64,000 nucleotides of DNA. Origin: Megalopta genalis (Eukaryota > Arthropoda > Insecta > Hymenoptera > Halictidae). Both the position numbers and the translations under genes were made by a program. Location: NCBI RefSeq assembly GCF_051020955.1, contig NC_135027.1:6076001-6140000 (forward strand), written 5' to 3'. The notes beneath the pieces are model-generated. The model did no database searches. It worked only from the letters and a program-made list of their open reading frames with translations, and was not told where the DNA came from. Shown piece after piece: positions 32,452 through 44,343 of this stretch (the stretch's first letter is position 1; each line of letters begins with the position of its first letter).

Positions 32452-32781
32452 TTATTGTAGAATATACTTTCCATCGTTACTTATGACTTCTTGCCAGCGT
32501 GATGGCAACTTGTGAATGCCATTTTTTAAAAATGATTTATTTTTAGAGGCGAAGAACTCAACTAGTGCTTGGTTGACATCAGCTTCAGTTTTGAATTTTT
32601 TGTCCTGTAAAAAGTTTTGCAAAGAGAGAAACAAGTGATAATCGGAGGGTGCTAGGTCTGGGGAGTGTGGCGGATGTGACAGAATTTCCCAGCCTAGCTC
32701 TGCGATTTTCTGACGAGTCGCCAAAGCAGCGTGTGGTCTGGCATTATCATCGGTAGCCATGTTTTCACGATCGCGTCTCAC
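32452..32781 (-). pseudogene. mariner transposase C-terminal fragment
   Basis: About 109 codons on the minus strand. It keeps DDNARPHAAL and HSPDLAPSDYHLFLSL with DD34D spacing, then FKTEADVNQALVEFF and a C-terminal LPSRWQEVI. The glutamine or glutamate usually before DNARPH is replaced, and everything upstream (DNA-binding domain and first Asp) is deleted. It belongs to a different mariner subfamily from 285-659, judged by its divergent residues and different terminal repeats. Confidence 0.88.
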
Positions 32782-32942
32782 TTAATAACGACATGAGACA
32801 TCTTTGTTTCAGTTTATTTAGGAGAGTACATGCGTGTAAATGCAATGATAAAGAGAGATAGTCATATATGTCTCAAATCAACATGTGCATATGAACTGAA
32901 ACTTGAAGTGACACTATCGGACAGAACTTTCCGGTAGACCTA

Positions 32943-33474
32943 TTACTTATTCATCTGTGGTGACAATGGCGATTGTAAGAAAAATCGTAAACAAAAGAGA
33001 AACATTTTTTGAACTCAACCGTTCAAGTTGGACCGTTCGTTATCGACGAGCAAAGCAGCGAACAATCGATTTCGATCTCCGATTTACCACTCGTTTAAGC
33101 TCAACGATAACGCAGTAAACATTAGCGGTCTGTGAGAACGCTAATAACGGTTACGTAAGTCTTACTAGGTGTAGTAGCTAAGGGTTAAATAAACCCGGAT
33201 TATGGCTATTAACCTTCGTTCGCGACCCTATCCCCCAATTCGGTCAAACCGCGTCAGTTGTTTCGAAAGTCTAAACCTGTTCTTCGTGTCCGTTGAGAAG
33301 CAACGATTAAACCTTTTTAACTTGTTTAGTGGACGAACAGCGTGCGCGTACGCGGAATAATAGACGCTCGACGTGTTTAATTTGGACGTTCAAAGAACGC
33401 TTCTCGCCACTGGTCTAGGGTCTCCGTTAGAAAGAAAGAAAGGAGGGAGGGAAGAAAGAAATAAAGAAAAAAAA

Positions 33475-33519
<45 letters not shown>

Positions 33520-34245
33520 GAAAAACCGTGGAGACGTCGCACCACGGCCCTGTACCCTTGAAGTCGAAGGTTGTGGAGCTAGCGAGGGACAACCTTCCTT
33601 CCTTCCTTTGCTTCCGATCCCCTCTTGCCCTCCTGGCCTTCTGCCCCCGGCCAGGTCGCCCCTCGACCCCTCATTCCCTTCACCGATCGAGGCTCGTTCG
33701 CCTTTGTGCTCGGCTTTATTTCATCGCGCACTGGACATCGATTGGCCTCGAGTCTCGTCGCGATATAATAATAGCGCTTTGAAAACGATTTCCCGAATCG
33801 AGACCGATCAAACACCGCGTCCAGAGACGCTCCAAAACGGACCCTATCTCTCTCGTTCCCCGGCTCGACGGAAACGCAAACGAGTATGCATGTATCCCGA
33901 GAGTCTCGAACCGTTCCTTCTTGGGGGAATAATGTCGAGGGGATGTTCGTGCTGAAACCGCCGCACAGTGGGCTTTTGCAAACCCGTTTATCGTGTCCAA
34001 AATTAAATTTTTCAGGTATTATATTCCCAAACGCTTTTGTACACGTTCAACCTTTCGAAGATTCAAAATCCAAAATATTAGCTAATTTAAATAATTATAC
34101 ATGCGTGCAAGCATATATCACACTGTATTTATATGTGCAATTATACACCACACTAAAGAGAAGAATCGGAGATTCAAATGATAACTTTTGTCCTAAGAAC
34201 TCATAAAAAGGCGTGTACTAATTTTTAATTAACGTTTTATATATA
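32943..34245. other. Unique sequence with (GA)n at 33479-33514
   Basis: CpG-rich between about 33200 and 33990. Frames of up to 115 codons (33608-33955 plus) are unrecognised. An AAGAAAGAAAGGAGGGAGG purine run leads into the (GA)n tract. No element ends are found. Confidence 0.4.
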
Positions 34246-34492
34246 TTAACCCTTTGCACTCGAAGCCATTTTAACTGTGAATCTAGAATAATTCTCCTGA
34301 CTTACAGTATTTCCGTTTTATACGACAAAGTGCATTTTATGCACACGAAATTGCGTCTCGTGATTCGCGTGCAGCAGTTATACTTTTAATAATATTTAAA
34401 ATCTAAACTTCGATAATATAAAAATGATCATAGAACGTGATATAACAATTTTACTGGTGTCTTGGAGTCACCACTCGAGTGCAAAGGGTTAA
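34246..34492. mobile_element. TTAA MITE, CCCTTTGCACTCGA family
   Basis: 247 bp with TTAA at both borders. Ends TTAACCCTTTGCACTCGAAG and CACTCGAGTGCAAAGGGTTAA match each other perfectly over the terminal 14 bases. The interior is of the family type. Confidence 0.92.
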
Positions 34493-36040
34493 TAGGCGTG
34501 TTTTCACGATTTAATTAGTCTCCCATGATTCTGTAATCCATGCACGAATGTCGCGATATTTAAACAATTTAAACTATGAGAAAGGTTTTACAAAAAGTAT
34601 TTTATATGAAATCTTAGAAATACACAAGTTCCAAGTCGGTCGTTGCACAGTGGTCTGGAGAAATTCCCTTTCTGTGATAAAAATGATTTTTATTTATTTT
34701 TCTACGGGAAAATTATCTATTTATTTTTCTATTAACCGATTAATATACGAGTTAGTAAATTTGTCTATGGTAAATGCCGCTTGTCAAGTATGAAAGATAT
34801 CATCAAACGTGTTCCATTACATCACGCTTGAATGAGTCAGATGAGGTCGTAAAAAATCCAAGGTGGCACAAAAAGCATTTTAGCGTTGTTTCAAGGTTTA
34901 AGGTTACAGTATCGCAGCTCGTTAAATTCTTCTCGACACCAGCTAGAACATTATCAAGTCAAAAATATGTATTAACCCTTTCGGGACGAATGTCTACATA
35001 CGTCGACATATCGACGATATCAGGGTTGCACATTTTATTTGCAGTAGTTGCATTCATATAATTGAATCACGTACATGATAGAAGATCATTGGATATGTTT
35101 TCCATTTTCCCTATTATTTAATATTTTAAAAATCGAGGTGACCAGCATCTTTTGTGAAAAAAGTTTTGCTTGCAAGTCTATATATTCTAATTTGTAGAAA
35201 TGTGAATATTGACTAACTTTTGTTGGAAGCATATTTTTGCCAGATCATCGGCAAATAATATTATAATATAATAATAATACATATAAATATATATAATAAT
35301 ATAATTAAAATTATTCCACACACGAAGGTTGCAAGAGGTCGCACTTAAACTTGATATCCTTTTCTTAGTAATTGTTTAAGCAGTCGTATAAAAAATGGTC
35401 AGACACGCACACACATACACGCTCGTAACTTTTAATAGCTTCTTAAAACTCTTCTCAAAGTTTGAATTGTCATGAATTTGATGCTATTTGCATATGGAAT
35501 AAATATTGATTCAAACTAGATTCAATACTTTCAGCGCGCCAGCCAATCTGCTCTCTAATACTATATAATTGGTGTGTAAATCGTTTAATTTCGCTTTAAT
35601 ATTTTACGACTTTGTATTTAGAACGGTGTATCTCCGCATGGAATCGTCTAAAGCTAATATTTTAGATCTATGAATTTATTATTAACATTATTAATATTAA
35701 GGTAACACTAAATTATTCGTGCTTGAATAATATCTTAAATTTTGAAGAATCAGAGGATTCTCAGTTTATAGCAATACTGAAACTTATGAACCTTACATCG
35801 AACATAAGAAATTGAATGCGTTCTGTAACTCTATTTTCGAAAATCCGGAACAATCGCACGCGCGCGTTTCTAGAAACCGGCATTGTCGAGATAAAAAGCT
35901 TTCGATATAGCCGTGTGTACACTCGAGAACACGATGCTATCGTGCATCTTCCCGTATCGCTGCGAAACATCGTTGGAACACTTCCGAGTTCTTGGTTACT
36001 GTTATCAGCTCGAACAGCTGGAAATTAGTTGCGAAAGAAG
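34493..36040. other. Unique AT-rich sequence with an orphan TTAA-type end at 34973
   Basis: TTAACCCTTTCGGGACGAATG at 34973, followed by the near-palindrome CGTCGACATATCGACG, looks like the left end of a further TTAA family. I cannot find a matching right end in the window. The rest holds an AT microsatellite at 35255-35310 and nothing else recognisable. Confidence 0.4.
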
Positions 36041-36214
36041 TACATACCCGTTAAGATTCGGACACTTCATAAAACCCAATAACTTTTTTAGAACTGGACT
36101 AAACGACTTGATTTTTTTTTACATGACAGAGCGACCCTAGTCTACTAGACCGTAACTAGAACGTTTTTTTTACATTTTGAATGACAAAAGAAAACAAAAG
36201 AAAACTCTCGTTTT

Positions 36215-36448
36215 TTCTCACGTTGAACGCCACATCTTATACTAACAAATTAGACTTATATTTAAATTTGTTTCCATAACATTATAATATTTTATTAGTC
36301 ACGATGGAATTCATTGAAACATTGTAAACATAATTGGAGTGACACTGGACACTCAGGACAATACGTTATAGTGTTTTGTAAATATTTTTTTTGCTTCGTG
36401 GCGCCGGCAGAAATTCTACCGATTTACGCTGGGCGTTCAACGTGTTAA
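36215..36448. mobile_element. TTAA element, TTAACACGTTGAAYGCC family
   Basis: The left end TTCTCACGTTGAACGCC (target TTAA decayed to TTCT) and the right end GGGCGTTCAACGTGTTAA are inverted. The right subterminal GTGGCGCCGGCAGAAATTCT with ACCG matches the right end of 46418-46981 (GTGGCGCCACGGACAATTTC). About 234 bp, non-coding. Confidence 0.72.
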
Positions 36449-36800
36449 CCCTTTGCACTCGAAGCTATTTTAACTGTAAATATAAAATCATTTTTCTAAC
36501 TTATAGTATTTCTATTTTATATGACAAAATGCATTTTATGCATATGAAATTGTCTCTTGGGACTCGCGCAACAGTTACACTCTTAATAATTTTTTAAATC
36601 TGTACACTCTTAATAATACACTCTTAATAAATACTCACTCTTAATAATACACTCTTAATAATACACTCTTAATAAATACTCACTCTTAATAATACACTCT
36701 TAATAATTTTTTAAATCTAAACTTTGTTAATATCAACATTATCTTAAAAGGTGATACAACAAATTTTAGTGCTGCCTCAGAGTCACCGCTCGAGTGCAAA
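36445..36800. mobile_element. TTAA MITE, CCCTTTGCACTCGA family, with internal repeat growth
   Basis: The left end TTAACCCTTTGCACTCGAAG shares its TTAA with the element to the left. The right end CTCGAGTGCAAA lacks the terminal GGGTTAA and runs into TAAAAG, so it is truncated or mutated. The interior contains several copies of ACACTCTTAATAAT and ACTCACTCTTAATAA (36600-36705), a local tandem expansion not seen in relatives. Confidence 0.85.
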
Positions 36801-37055
36801 TAAAAGAAAAATATATAATATAAAAGAAAAAAAAAACCGACTTTTCCAAAGGTTACACCATTGAACCCGCGAACCCATAACGAAAATGAAAGAAATGCGT
36901 TTAATAAGTAATAGCAAAATTTAAAAAAAGCATTCCAGTTATGGCCTGGTGTAGACTGGTCGCTCTACCGTCTAAAAAAAAATCCAAGTCGTTTATTCTA
37001 GTTAAAAAAAAAGTTATCGCGTTTTAAAAAGTGTCCGAATATTAATGAATCACTG

Positions 37056-37139
37056 TACGTAAGATTTAACCGATCGTCTCTTTCCAACAACTTTTCCAAT
37101 AACCAACGGTCGTTTCTGAAGGACCTCGGTCAACGATGC

Positions 37140-37180
<41 letters not shown>

Positions 37181-38537
37181 TTTGAAAATCAAGGAGGATC
37201 GTTCGACGGATAAAATAGCATGGAAAAGGGTATTGTTTGCGGAGCCGAGGCGACGAGATGGCGCCAATTGGACACAGCAGTTCTAAACAATTTCGAACGA
37301 GGACGCTGCGATTCTAGAGGCTGCGTTCGCGGATCCGTGGGCCGGCTAGCCGCGAGCCGCGAGCCGCGAGCCGCGAGGGGAACGGAAGCGAGCCGCGCGC
37401 GTTACATAAACGTGCAAACACGCAAATAGGTAAAGGTTAATTCGCGAAGACGGTGAATAGAAGCGTAGCTGTAAAAGCGCCTGTGTGCACGTATATCGCG
37501 GGGCCCGGACAGGTCAGGACGGACACGATAATTGCTCGGTGGCTGAATAGCAGAATAAACGAAACCGGTCGGTGCAGCGGATTCGCTATACGGACGAGAG
37601 TCAACTCGCCGATATCAATCGCTTGGATTCGCAGCTTCGGTCTTTCCTTCGTCCATCGCCATTCGTTTACCTCAATATTTTAACGCGGCGAACGTTTTGT
37701 GTCGCGAAGCTCGAATAGACAGCGATAACTGTCGGACAGATAAGAAAAGGTGAGCAAATGATAACAAATGAAACTCGCCGCGACAGAGAACGATAAAATA
37801 CAGAAATACATGCTTGAAGTTAAAAAAAATATATATATAATTGCTATCTTAATTCGATAATTTGTTATGGGTGACGTGCGAGACTATTCGCGTACGCAGT
37901 GAATTACGAGCGGTTAGGTTCGAGCAGAAGGCAACCGAACCCGTTAGTTCTCTCCGTCGGCATTATCATGTAACGACGACGAGTCGCGGCTCGTTTCCGG
38001 GGAACAATGATGCTAAAATGAAATTCGATATTCCTTTACGACATTTCAAGACTGCTGTGGATTGTTACGTTTTTTTTCTATTTTTTTTTCTTTTTTTTAA
38101 ATATACGTCGATTGGCGAACGCGTCAAGGAAAATTCATTACGTGCACGTATTTACGTAAATGCATTTCGGACGTACATCGTGGTAATCCGGTGCGCAGCG
38201 ACCTCGACAAGGCTAACTCGAACGATAGCGATGAAACGTTTAATATTCCGACGAATGATTATTTATTTATATAACCGGTATAAACCCTTCGGCACACAGG
38301 CGATGTAAGGTTCAATGTCTAAATCAAACTGATCGCGGGAATTAAACGAAGTTGTACGGAGGACTGCAATATTTATTTGCATTTCTAAAAACCCTATTCA
38401 ACCCTAGATTTATACGGAGCACTGGAAGCAGCTATTTTATACCAATTTATAGAAGTGACGATAATTTATCCTGATTTTTAACATTTATTGTATTGCAATA
38501 TTTTCCGCAAGTAACACGTACATTGAATAATCGTAAA
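37056..38537. other. Unique sequence; (GA)n at 37145-37180, CCGCGAG repeat at 37350
   Basis: A pure (GA)n of about 35 bp is followed by CpG-rich DNA to about 37690. GAGCCGCGAGCCGCGAGCCG is a short heptamer repeat. Plus-strand frames 37220-37429 and 37862-38308 (148 codons, with a poly-Phe/Leu stretch from a T-run) are unrecognised. No gene is assigned. Confidence 0.35.
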
Positions 38538-39037
38538 TTAACCCTTTGCACTCGAGCGGTGACACTGACGCACCGCTAAAATTGTTACACCACGTTTCAA
38601 GATAAGTTTTACACGATCGAAGCTTAGATATAAACAATTGTTAAAAGCCCAACTGTTGCACGAGTCGCAAGACTCAATTTCATATGCATAAAATGGACTT
38701 AGTCGTATAAAATGGAAATACTATAAGTCAGAAAAGTTCATTTAGATATAATATAATATATATATAATTATATAATATATATTATTTATTATATTAGTAT
38801 ATTATATTATTATATATTATTATAATTATTATACTATTATTATATATTATTATAATATTATATATTATATTATTTATTATTATTATATTATTATATATTA
38901 TTATAATATTATATATTATATTATTTATTATTATTATATTATAATTTATATAATATATATATATATTATAATAAAATTATATATAAAACTTCTATTGAAC
39001 TTTAAAGTTAAAAGTGGCTTCGAGTGCAAAGGGTTAA
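38538..39037. mobile_element. TTAA MITE, CCCTTTGCACTCGA family, with AT expansion
   Basis: 500 bp with TTAA at both borders. Ends TTAACCCTTTGCACTCGAGC and GGCTTCGAGTGCAAAGGGTTAA. Oriented opposite to most copies. About 245 bp of TATTATATATTATTATAAT-type repeat (38750-38990) sits between its two halves, doubling the usual length. Confidence 0.9.
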
Positions 39038-39927
39038 ACAATTAGTTACACGTTATTCTGGCGGGTTCGATGAACCTAGTATCAAACAAAATTTCATTAA
39101 TATATCAGGGAAAGTAATGGCGGAATACCACGCCAGTATTTCCGCTTTGACGTTGGTCATGAATATGCAACGAGCGGGGATAAAAAAAAAACGTGAATAA
39201 GGGTGAATAAACGGTGAATGAAGAATTAGCGGCAGGAGAAGATGTTCGAAGCTGATGAATGACCAAAGAGAGCACTGTATTATGTACGGAGAAAACGTTG
39301 AGAAAATCAAAATCTGTGTACATCAGCAGGATGGCGAAAACACGTATACGACACAACCGTATCGATTTCGATATCGGTCGTTTTACGGACGTGCACGCGT
39401 TGCAATCATCGATCGGAGACTCCGTCGCATTGTTTCCACACGCCTCGAAGGAAAGGAGGCTTCGTGTGTCACCGTCAAAGGCGAGAGCTTTGCCTCTGGA
39501 AACGGTGTAACGTAAGCGCGTGGATATGCTCGACACAAAATTCTATGAAAAGAAAAATGATTTAGGTCGAAAACGGGTATTGGGAAGCTTCTAAAAATAA
39601 ACCTTTTAAACCGTTACGTATCGGTTATATTCGGTTTTTGTTCTCCAAAATCAATATTACAACCGACATATTACATCTGTTTCGTTCCAGATTTCGATTA
39701 CAGCTCTATTTTACGTAATAATAAATGCATCGCATTTGGATCGAGAATGCGTGGCGATATAATCACATCTTCGTAACTTGTACAACTGAGAAGCTGCGAC
39801 AGCAAGCGTTTTTGTCTGTCGCACAGTACTGAAATCAAAAATCGAAAATATAATATCGAATATATACCATGTGACATAATATAAAATATTATAATATCTA
39901 CATATATTATTATATATTATTATTATA
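39038..39927. other. Unique sequence, no supported feature
   Basis: Minus-strand frame 39105-39536 (143 codons) overlaps plus-strand frames of 83-86 codons. None is recognisable. An AT-rich stretch leads to the next element. Confidence 0.35.
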
Positions 39928-40294
39928 CAGGGTGTCCCAAAAATGTCTCGCAATTCGAAAGTGGCGGGTTTATCAGGTCATTCGAAGCAACTTTTTCCTT
40001 TAGAAAAATTTTCTCCGAGGCACCATTAGCGAGTTATTAACGAAAAACAGTGACCCAATGAGAGGCGAGCTCGGCTGGCGCGAGGCGACCGAGCCAATGA
40101 ACGGAACTGGGCTTCGCGCGCTGGTTGGCTGGGCCGCCTCGCGTCAGCCGTACTCGATTCTTATTAGTCGCTGTTTTTTCGTTAATAACTCGTTAACGGT
40201 GTCTCGGAGAACATTTTTGTAAAGGAAGAAATTGCTTCAAATGATCCGAGGAACCCGCCATTTCCGGATTGCGAGACATTTTTGGGACACCCCG
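39928..40294. mobile_element. Hairpin MITE, CAGGGTGTCCCAAAA family
   Basis: 367 bp, TA-flanked. Left end CAGGGTGTCCCAAAAATGTC and right end GACATTTTTGGGACACCCCG. The arms TCGCAATTCGAAAGTGG / CCATTTCCGGATTGCGA pair as in 11839-12204, and the core is in the reverse order relative to that copy. It sits inside AT microsatellite DNA. Confidence 0.88.
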
Positions 40295-40299
40295 TATAT

Positions 40300-40500
40300 A
40301 ACATATATATTATAATATTATATTATAATATTATATTATAATATTATATTATAATATTATATTATAATATTATATTATAATATTATATTATAATATTATA
40401 AATATTATAATATCATAAATAATTTAATTATAATTATAATATTAATATTATAAATATTATAATATCGATAATATAAAATATATACCAATATAATATCGAT
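40300..40500. repeat. TATAATATTAT tandem repeat
   Basis: About eight perfect tandem copies of the 15-base unit ATTATAATATTATAT (40312-40400), then looser AT repeats to 40500. Confidence 0.93.
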
Positions 40501-41604
40501 TCTGAAGAATCAGAACCGAAACCGATAATTCTTAAGAACCTATATCATAACTGTTTTCAACCCTCGGTCGAAACAAACGCGGATACTGCACCTACTCGCA
40601 TTGTCCACACAGTACGTACATGGTGTACATAGCATAGTCCAAATTACAACACACGTAATCCGGCTGTAAATCGTCGACCGCCTCAATTTCAGAAATATCA
40701 TTCCGTTAATTAAGTTTGCCTATTACGACGCATAACCGTGTGTTTCGCTCGTGTCTACTTATCGGTACACCCTCCGTTTGCCCTCGCGATCGATACAGGC
40801 GCGATTAACGGAGCGTGCGAGCGCGGGCGTGTCTTCTCTCTCTCTCGTATTATTCCCCCTTTTTTTTCGGCAATTCGCAAACTCGGCGTAATCAGCTCTG
40901 TAAATCCATGCAGAGACGGGGAAAACGTTCTGCGCGAGCAATCGGAAAAATATTTACGTCGAGCAGCTCGCGAGACATTGCGTAATCGTCGTCACCCGTC
41001 TGATTCAAAGACAAACGTCGCTCGTTTTTTAGGTTCGAGCTACTACCGTATTCGGTTCTGGATGAATATGCGTAATTCGTTCGTCGGATATTCATACGTG
41101 AACTATCGTTCGCGCGATCTTCTTTATCCGCGACGAACGTTCGCGTATCTCTTCGTCGGTGAATACGACGAAATCGAACGAAATACGGATCGATGGAAAT
41201 CCGTTCGCGTTCGATTCGCGAAAACGTGCGAAATTCTTATCGGAAGATTGCGATCGGTGCGAGGAATAGAGGCGCGGTTGGTAACGTCTTTGGAAAAACC
41301 GATGTTCTCGGAAAATAGTTGTTCCTCCGACTCGTAGAACTCGTAGAACGTTTGGCGAATATAATCGTCTAAATCGTGTACGTAAAATGCTAGCCGTTAT
41401 TGCGACTCTTTAGATCCATATTGTAACTCACTTTTCGACTTTAAACGCTACGTCACGAATGCGATACGACGAACCTAATTTTTCTGCGATATTCGAGAGC
41501 GTCCGCTTTTATATTCTCCTATGTTATCGTTTAAACTTTTAACCGTACACTACGAACTTGTACTTTCTTCGTCTTTGCAGCAAAGCATTTTGATCCGTGG
41601 ACAC
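40501..41604. other. Unique sequence with a 199-codon unrecognised frame
   Basis: A plus-strand frame 40738-41337 encodes an Arg/Ser/Phe-rich product without recognisable domain. Its DNA is rich in CGA, TCG and CGT words like the surrounding non-coding DNA, so I treat it as probably spurious. It is one of the few places worth checking against transcripts. Confidence 0.3.
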
Positions 41605-41925
41605 TAAATAAATATTAATATAATAATAATAAAATAACAATATTAATATAATAATAATAAAATAACAATATTAATATAATAATAAAAAAATAATAATATT
41701 AATATAATAATAAAATAATAATATTATTATCATAATAATAAAATAATAATATTAATATCATAATAATAAAATAATAATATTAATATAATAATAATAAAAT
41801 AATAATATTAATATAATAATAATAATAAAATAATATTAATATAATAATAAAATATTAGTATAATAATGACAATAATAATAACAATGTTAGTATATTAATA
41901 ATAATAATAATAAAATTATCAAACG
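41605..41925. repeat. (AAT)n/ATTAATAT compound microsatellite
   Basis: Repeated AATAATAATAAAATAACAAT and TATTAATATAATAATAAT blocks over 320 bp. A unit of about 30 bp repeats roughly ten times. Confidence 0.93.
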
Positions 41926-42543
41926 AAAACCGGCTCGAAGAAAGCGATCGATGGCTCATCCTGCAGGAATGGGTAGTTTATTTCGAGACAGCGGAATCGT
42001 TATTACTATTTATTTATTAAAAGGACCAAATTACCTTTTAGATTATAGAAGCGTTATGCAGAAGCGATTGATACGCGTTCCCTTTGCTAGAGAAGCTGAA
42101 TAACACGATCGCGTGTGCGCGCACGCGCGTCTATGAGAGCTATAGCCACGACTGTACGGCCACAATGATAGCCGGTCAGCAGCTGCATAGTGGTGGGGAC
42201 AAAGGACACCGACATTCAAAGCGATTTCTGGCTTTGTGTGTTCCCTCTCTCTCTCTCTCTCTCTCCCTCTCCTTCTTTCAGTCACGGTGGTTCCCTCTTT
42301 CTCTCCCACTCCATCGAGCAACGAGAAAATATTATGACGCAAACACGATAACGACGCAGGCAAGGTCGGAGCTTTTCCGATTCATCTAACTCGACAATCA
42401 GCACGTTATGCTGAAACTTTTATGCTCTCGGGTCTTTAACGAACCGGTCAACTTTATCGTCCGCCAAGCTCCACGCGTCTCTACGTGCTCCTAATTACAG
42501 CGGCGACATTTAAACGGTTAGCTGTTTTCGACGAGTACAGTGT
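41926..42543. other. Unique sequence with (CT)n at 42246-42272
   Basis: No recognisable gene or element. The last 60 bp (GCGGCGACATTTAAACGGTT) recur at 43592-43620, flanking the next array. Confidence 0.4.
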
Positions 42544-43461
42544 TTAACACTAAACCCACCAAGCAGTAATACTAACTGGCATGTACTGCTTCATAAAAGT
42601 GAGAAGACCGAATTTATTTAGAATTTGTCATCATTTTATCATTCGTCAAATCTTCCAACAGGCAACAAATTTTTAGTGCGAATTTTTGACGAGCGGCCGC
42701 GTTTGCCGTAATTTCGCCTTTCAACGCTAAACCTACCAGTAATACTAACTGGCGTGTACTGCTTCATAAAAGTGAGAAGACCGAAATTATCTAGAATTTG
42801 TCATCATTTTATCATTCGTCGAATCTTCCAATAGGCAACAAATTTTTAGTGCGAATTTTTAACGAGCGGCCGCGTTTGCCGTAATTTCGCCTTTTAACGC
42901 TAAACCTACCAAGCAGTAATACTAATTGGCATGTACTGCTTCATAAAAGTGAGAAGACCGAATTTATTTAGAATTTGTCATCATTTTATCATTCGTCGAA
43001 TCTTTCAATAAGCAACAAATTTTTGGTGCGAATTTTTGACGAGCGGCCGCGTTTCCCGTAATTTCGCCTTTTAACACTAAACCTACCAAACAGTAATACT
43101 AACTGGCGTATACTGCTTCACAAAAGTGAGAAGACCGAATTTATTTAGAATTTGTCATCATTTTATCATTCGTCAAATCTTTCAATAAGCAACAAATTTT
43201 TGGTGCGAATTTTTGACGAGCGGCCGCGTTTGCCGTAATTTCGCCTTTTAACGCTAAATCTACCAAGCAGTAATACTAATTGGCATGTACTGCTTCACAA
43301 AAGTGAGAAGACCGAATTTATTTGGAATTTGTACAGTTTTTATTATAAGACTTGCTCCAATAATATAACATATTCGAGCGTTTTCCACGAAAGAGTTGCG
43401 AAACTTTGCAGAATTGCAACATAAGGAAGCGGTCACTTTGATCGTGGTAGGTTTAGCGTTA
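42544..43461. repeat. TTAA-type element expanded into a 177-bp tandem array
   Basis: Bounded by TTAACACTAAACCCACC and the mirrored GGTAGGTTTAGCGTTA. Inside are five units beginning CTAAACCTACC at 42550, 42728, 42900, 43077 and 43254. Each has CAGTAATACTAACTGGC, TACTGCTTCATAAAAGTGAG, ATTTGTCATCATTTTATC and GACGAGCGGCCGCGTTTGCC. The last unit passes into a unique right end (TTTTTATTATAAGACTTG ... GCGGTCACTTTGATCG). A second array of the same family lies at 50658-51424. The repeat word at each unit start is the terminal repeat itself. Confidence 0.9.
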
Positions 43462-43835
43462 TGAAAAATATAAACTTTGATATTCTTTATTTTATCTGTT
43501 CTTTTTGTAAAAGTGTTGTATTTGAACAGAATATGAAGCAACTCGAGCACATACACAGTGCGATTACAGGAACTTACTCACTTTTCGCCTAATTATAGAG
43601 GCGACATTTAAACGGTTAGCTGTTTTTGCCAAGTATACTGTTTAAGAAAGATATAGACTTTGATATCCTTTACTTTATTTGTTCTTTTTGTGAAAGTGTT
43701 GTATTTGAACAGAATATGAAGCAACTCGAGCACATGCACGGCGCAATTACAGGAACTTGCTCACTTTTCGAAGAGATTGCAACAGCTAAGCGGTTAAATG
43801 CCGATGCGACGGTCGCGAGAGAAAAGGAGAGATAA
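43462..43835. repeat. Two direct copies of a 150-bp flank of the array
   Basis: ATATAAACTTTGATATTCTT through GCGATTACAGGAACTTACTC (43467-43582) is repeated at 43650-43763 with a few changes. The CGACATTTAAACGGTTAGCT segment also occurs at 42504 and 43602. Flank and array were duplicated together, or the array landed in a duplicated locus. Confidence 0.85.
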
Positions 43836-44298
43836 AAACGTAGATACGGAGAGGAAGCAGCTGAATATGGAAGTTGAAATTTCTCGCTGCTTTTCATAGC
43901 GAGCGAGTCGTGTCCGGTCGCTCCATTTCTCCGTGCAATTTCAGAGTAAAATATCTCCTTAATCGTGTTTATTCGTGCTCGATCGAGCACGTAAGAATGC
44001 CGATAAATCAGGAAAGTTTTCTCGGCCCGATGAAGCGACAGCACAGCGCGAAGGTCGTATAGAGCAATTAGCATAACTCAAAGCGAATCATCCGTCGTTT
44101 CTGCGTCGACGGAAATCGCGTTAAACGCGCGTTACGGGTGCGAATCGATTTGACCGCTGTTTGTGTTTGCTACGAACGACAAATGTCGTTCGGAACAATA
44201 TTCGTTGCGATACGGTGCACGGTTTTAAACCGCGAAGTTAATCGGTGCGTCTTACAAAGTAACGTTATCGGCCATGTAAACATGCTGGTGATAACGAG

Positions 44299-44343
<45 letters not shown>

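Larger units (their letters stand above)
31342..32940 (-). mobile_element. Deleted mariner (GGTCTRCCGGAAAG ends) interrupted by piggyBac
   Basis: Ends GGTCTGCCGGAAAGTTCTGT and its mirror (ACAGAACTTTCCGGTAGACC) are flanked by TA. Removing the TTAA insertion (31400-32445) leaves about 557 bp, a deletion derivative carrying only the last third of a transposase on the minus strand. It shares its termini with the 228-bp element at 46656-46883. The insertion lies just inside the left end, next to the transposase stop region. Confidence 0.9.
36043..37055. mobile_element. TA element with 110-bp inverted repeats hosting TTAA insertions
   Basis: Long inverted repeats: the left has ATTCGGACACTTCATAAAAC, AATAACTTTTTTAG, CTAAACGACTTGATTTTTTT, ACAGAGCGACC; the right arm at about 36925-37055 is its mirror (GGTCGCTCTACCGTC, AAATCCAAGTCGTTTATTCT, AAAAAGTGTCCGAATATTAA). 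Both are next to TA. There is no coding frame. The interior is occupied by two TTAA-type elements placed end to end (36215-36448 and 36445-36800). Confidence 0.82.

Noticed and set aside
36600..36705. CTCTTAATAAT repeats as a separate element
   Set aside because: They are a local expansion of the MITE's own interior (ACACTCTTAACAAT in relatives).
40738..41337. 199-codon frame as a host gene
   Set aside because: No recognisable domain and word use like neighbouring DNA. Left as unassigned sequence.
42544..43461. 177-bp array as a CRISPR or as centromeric satellite
   Set aside because: Units are contiguous, only five long, and bounded by mirrored ends, which fits an expanded element better.
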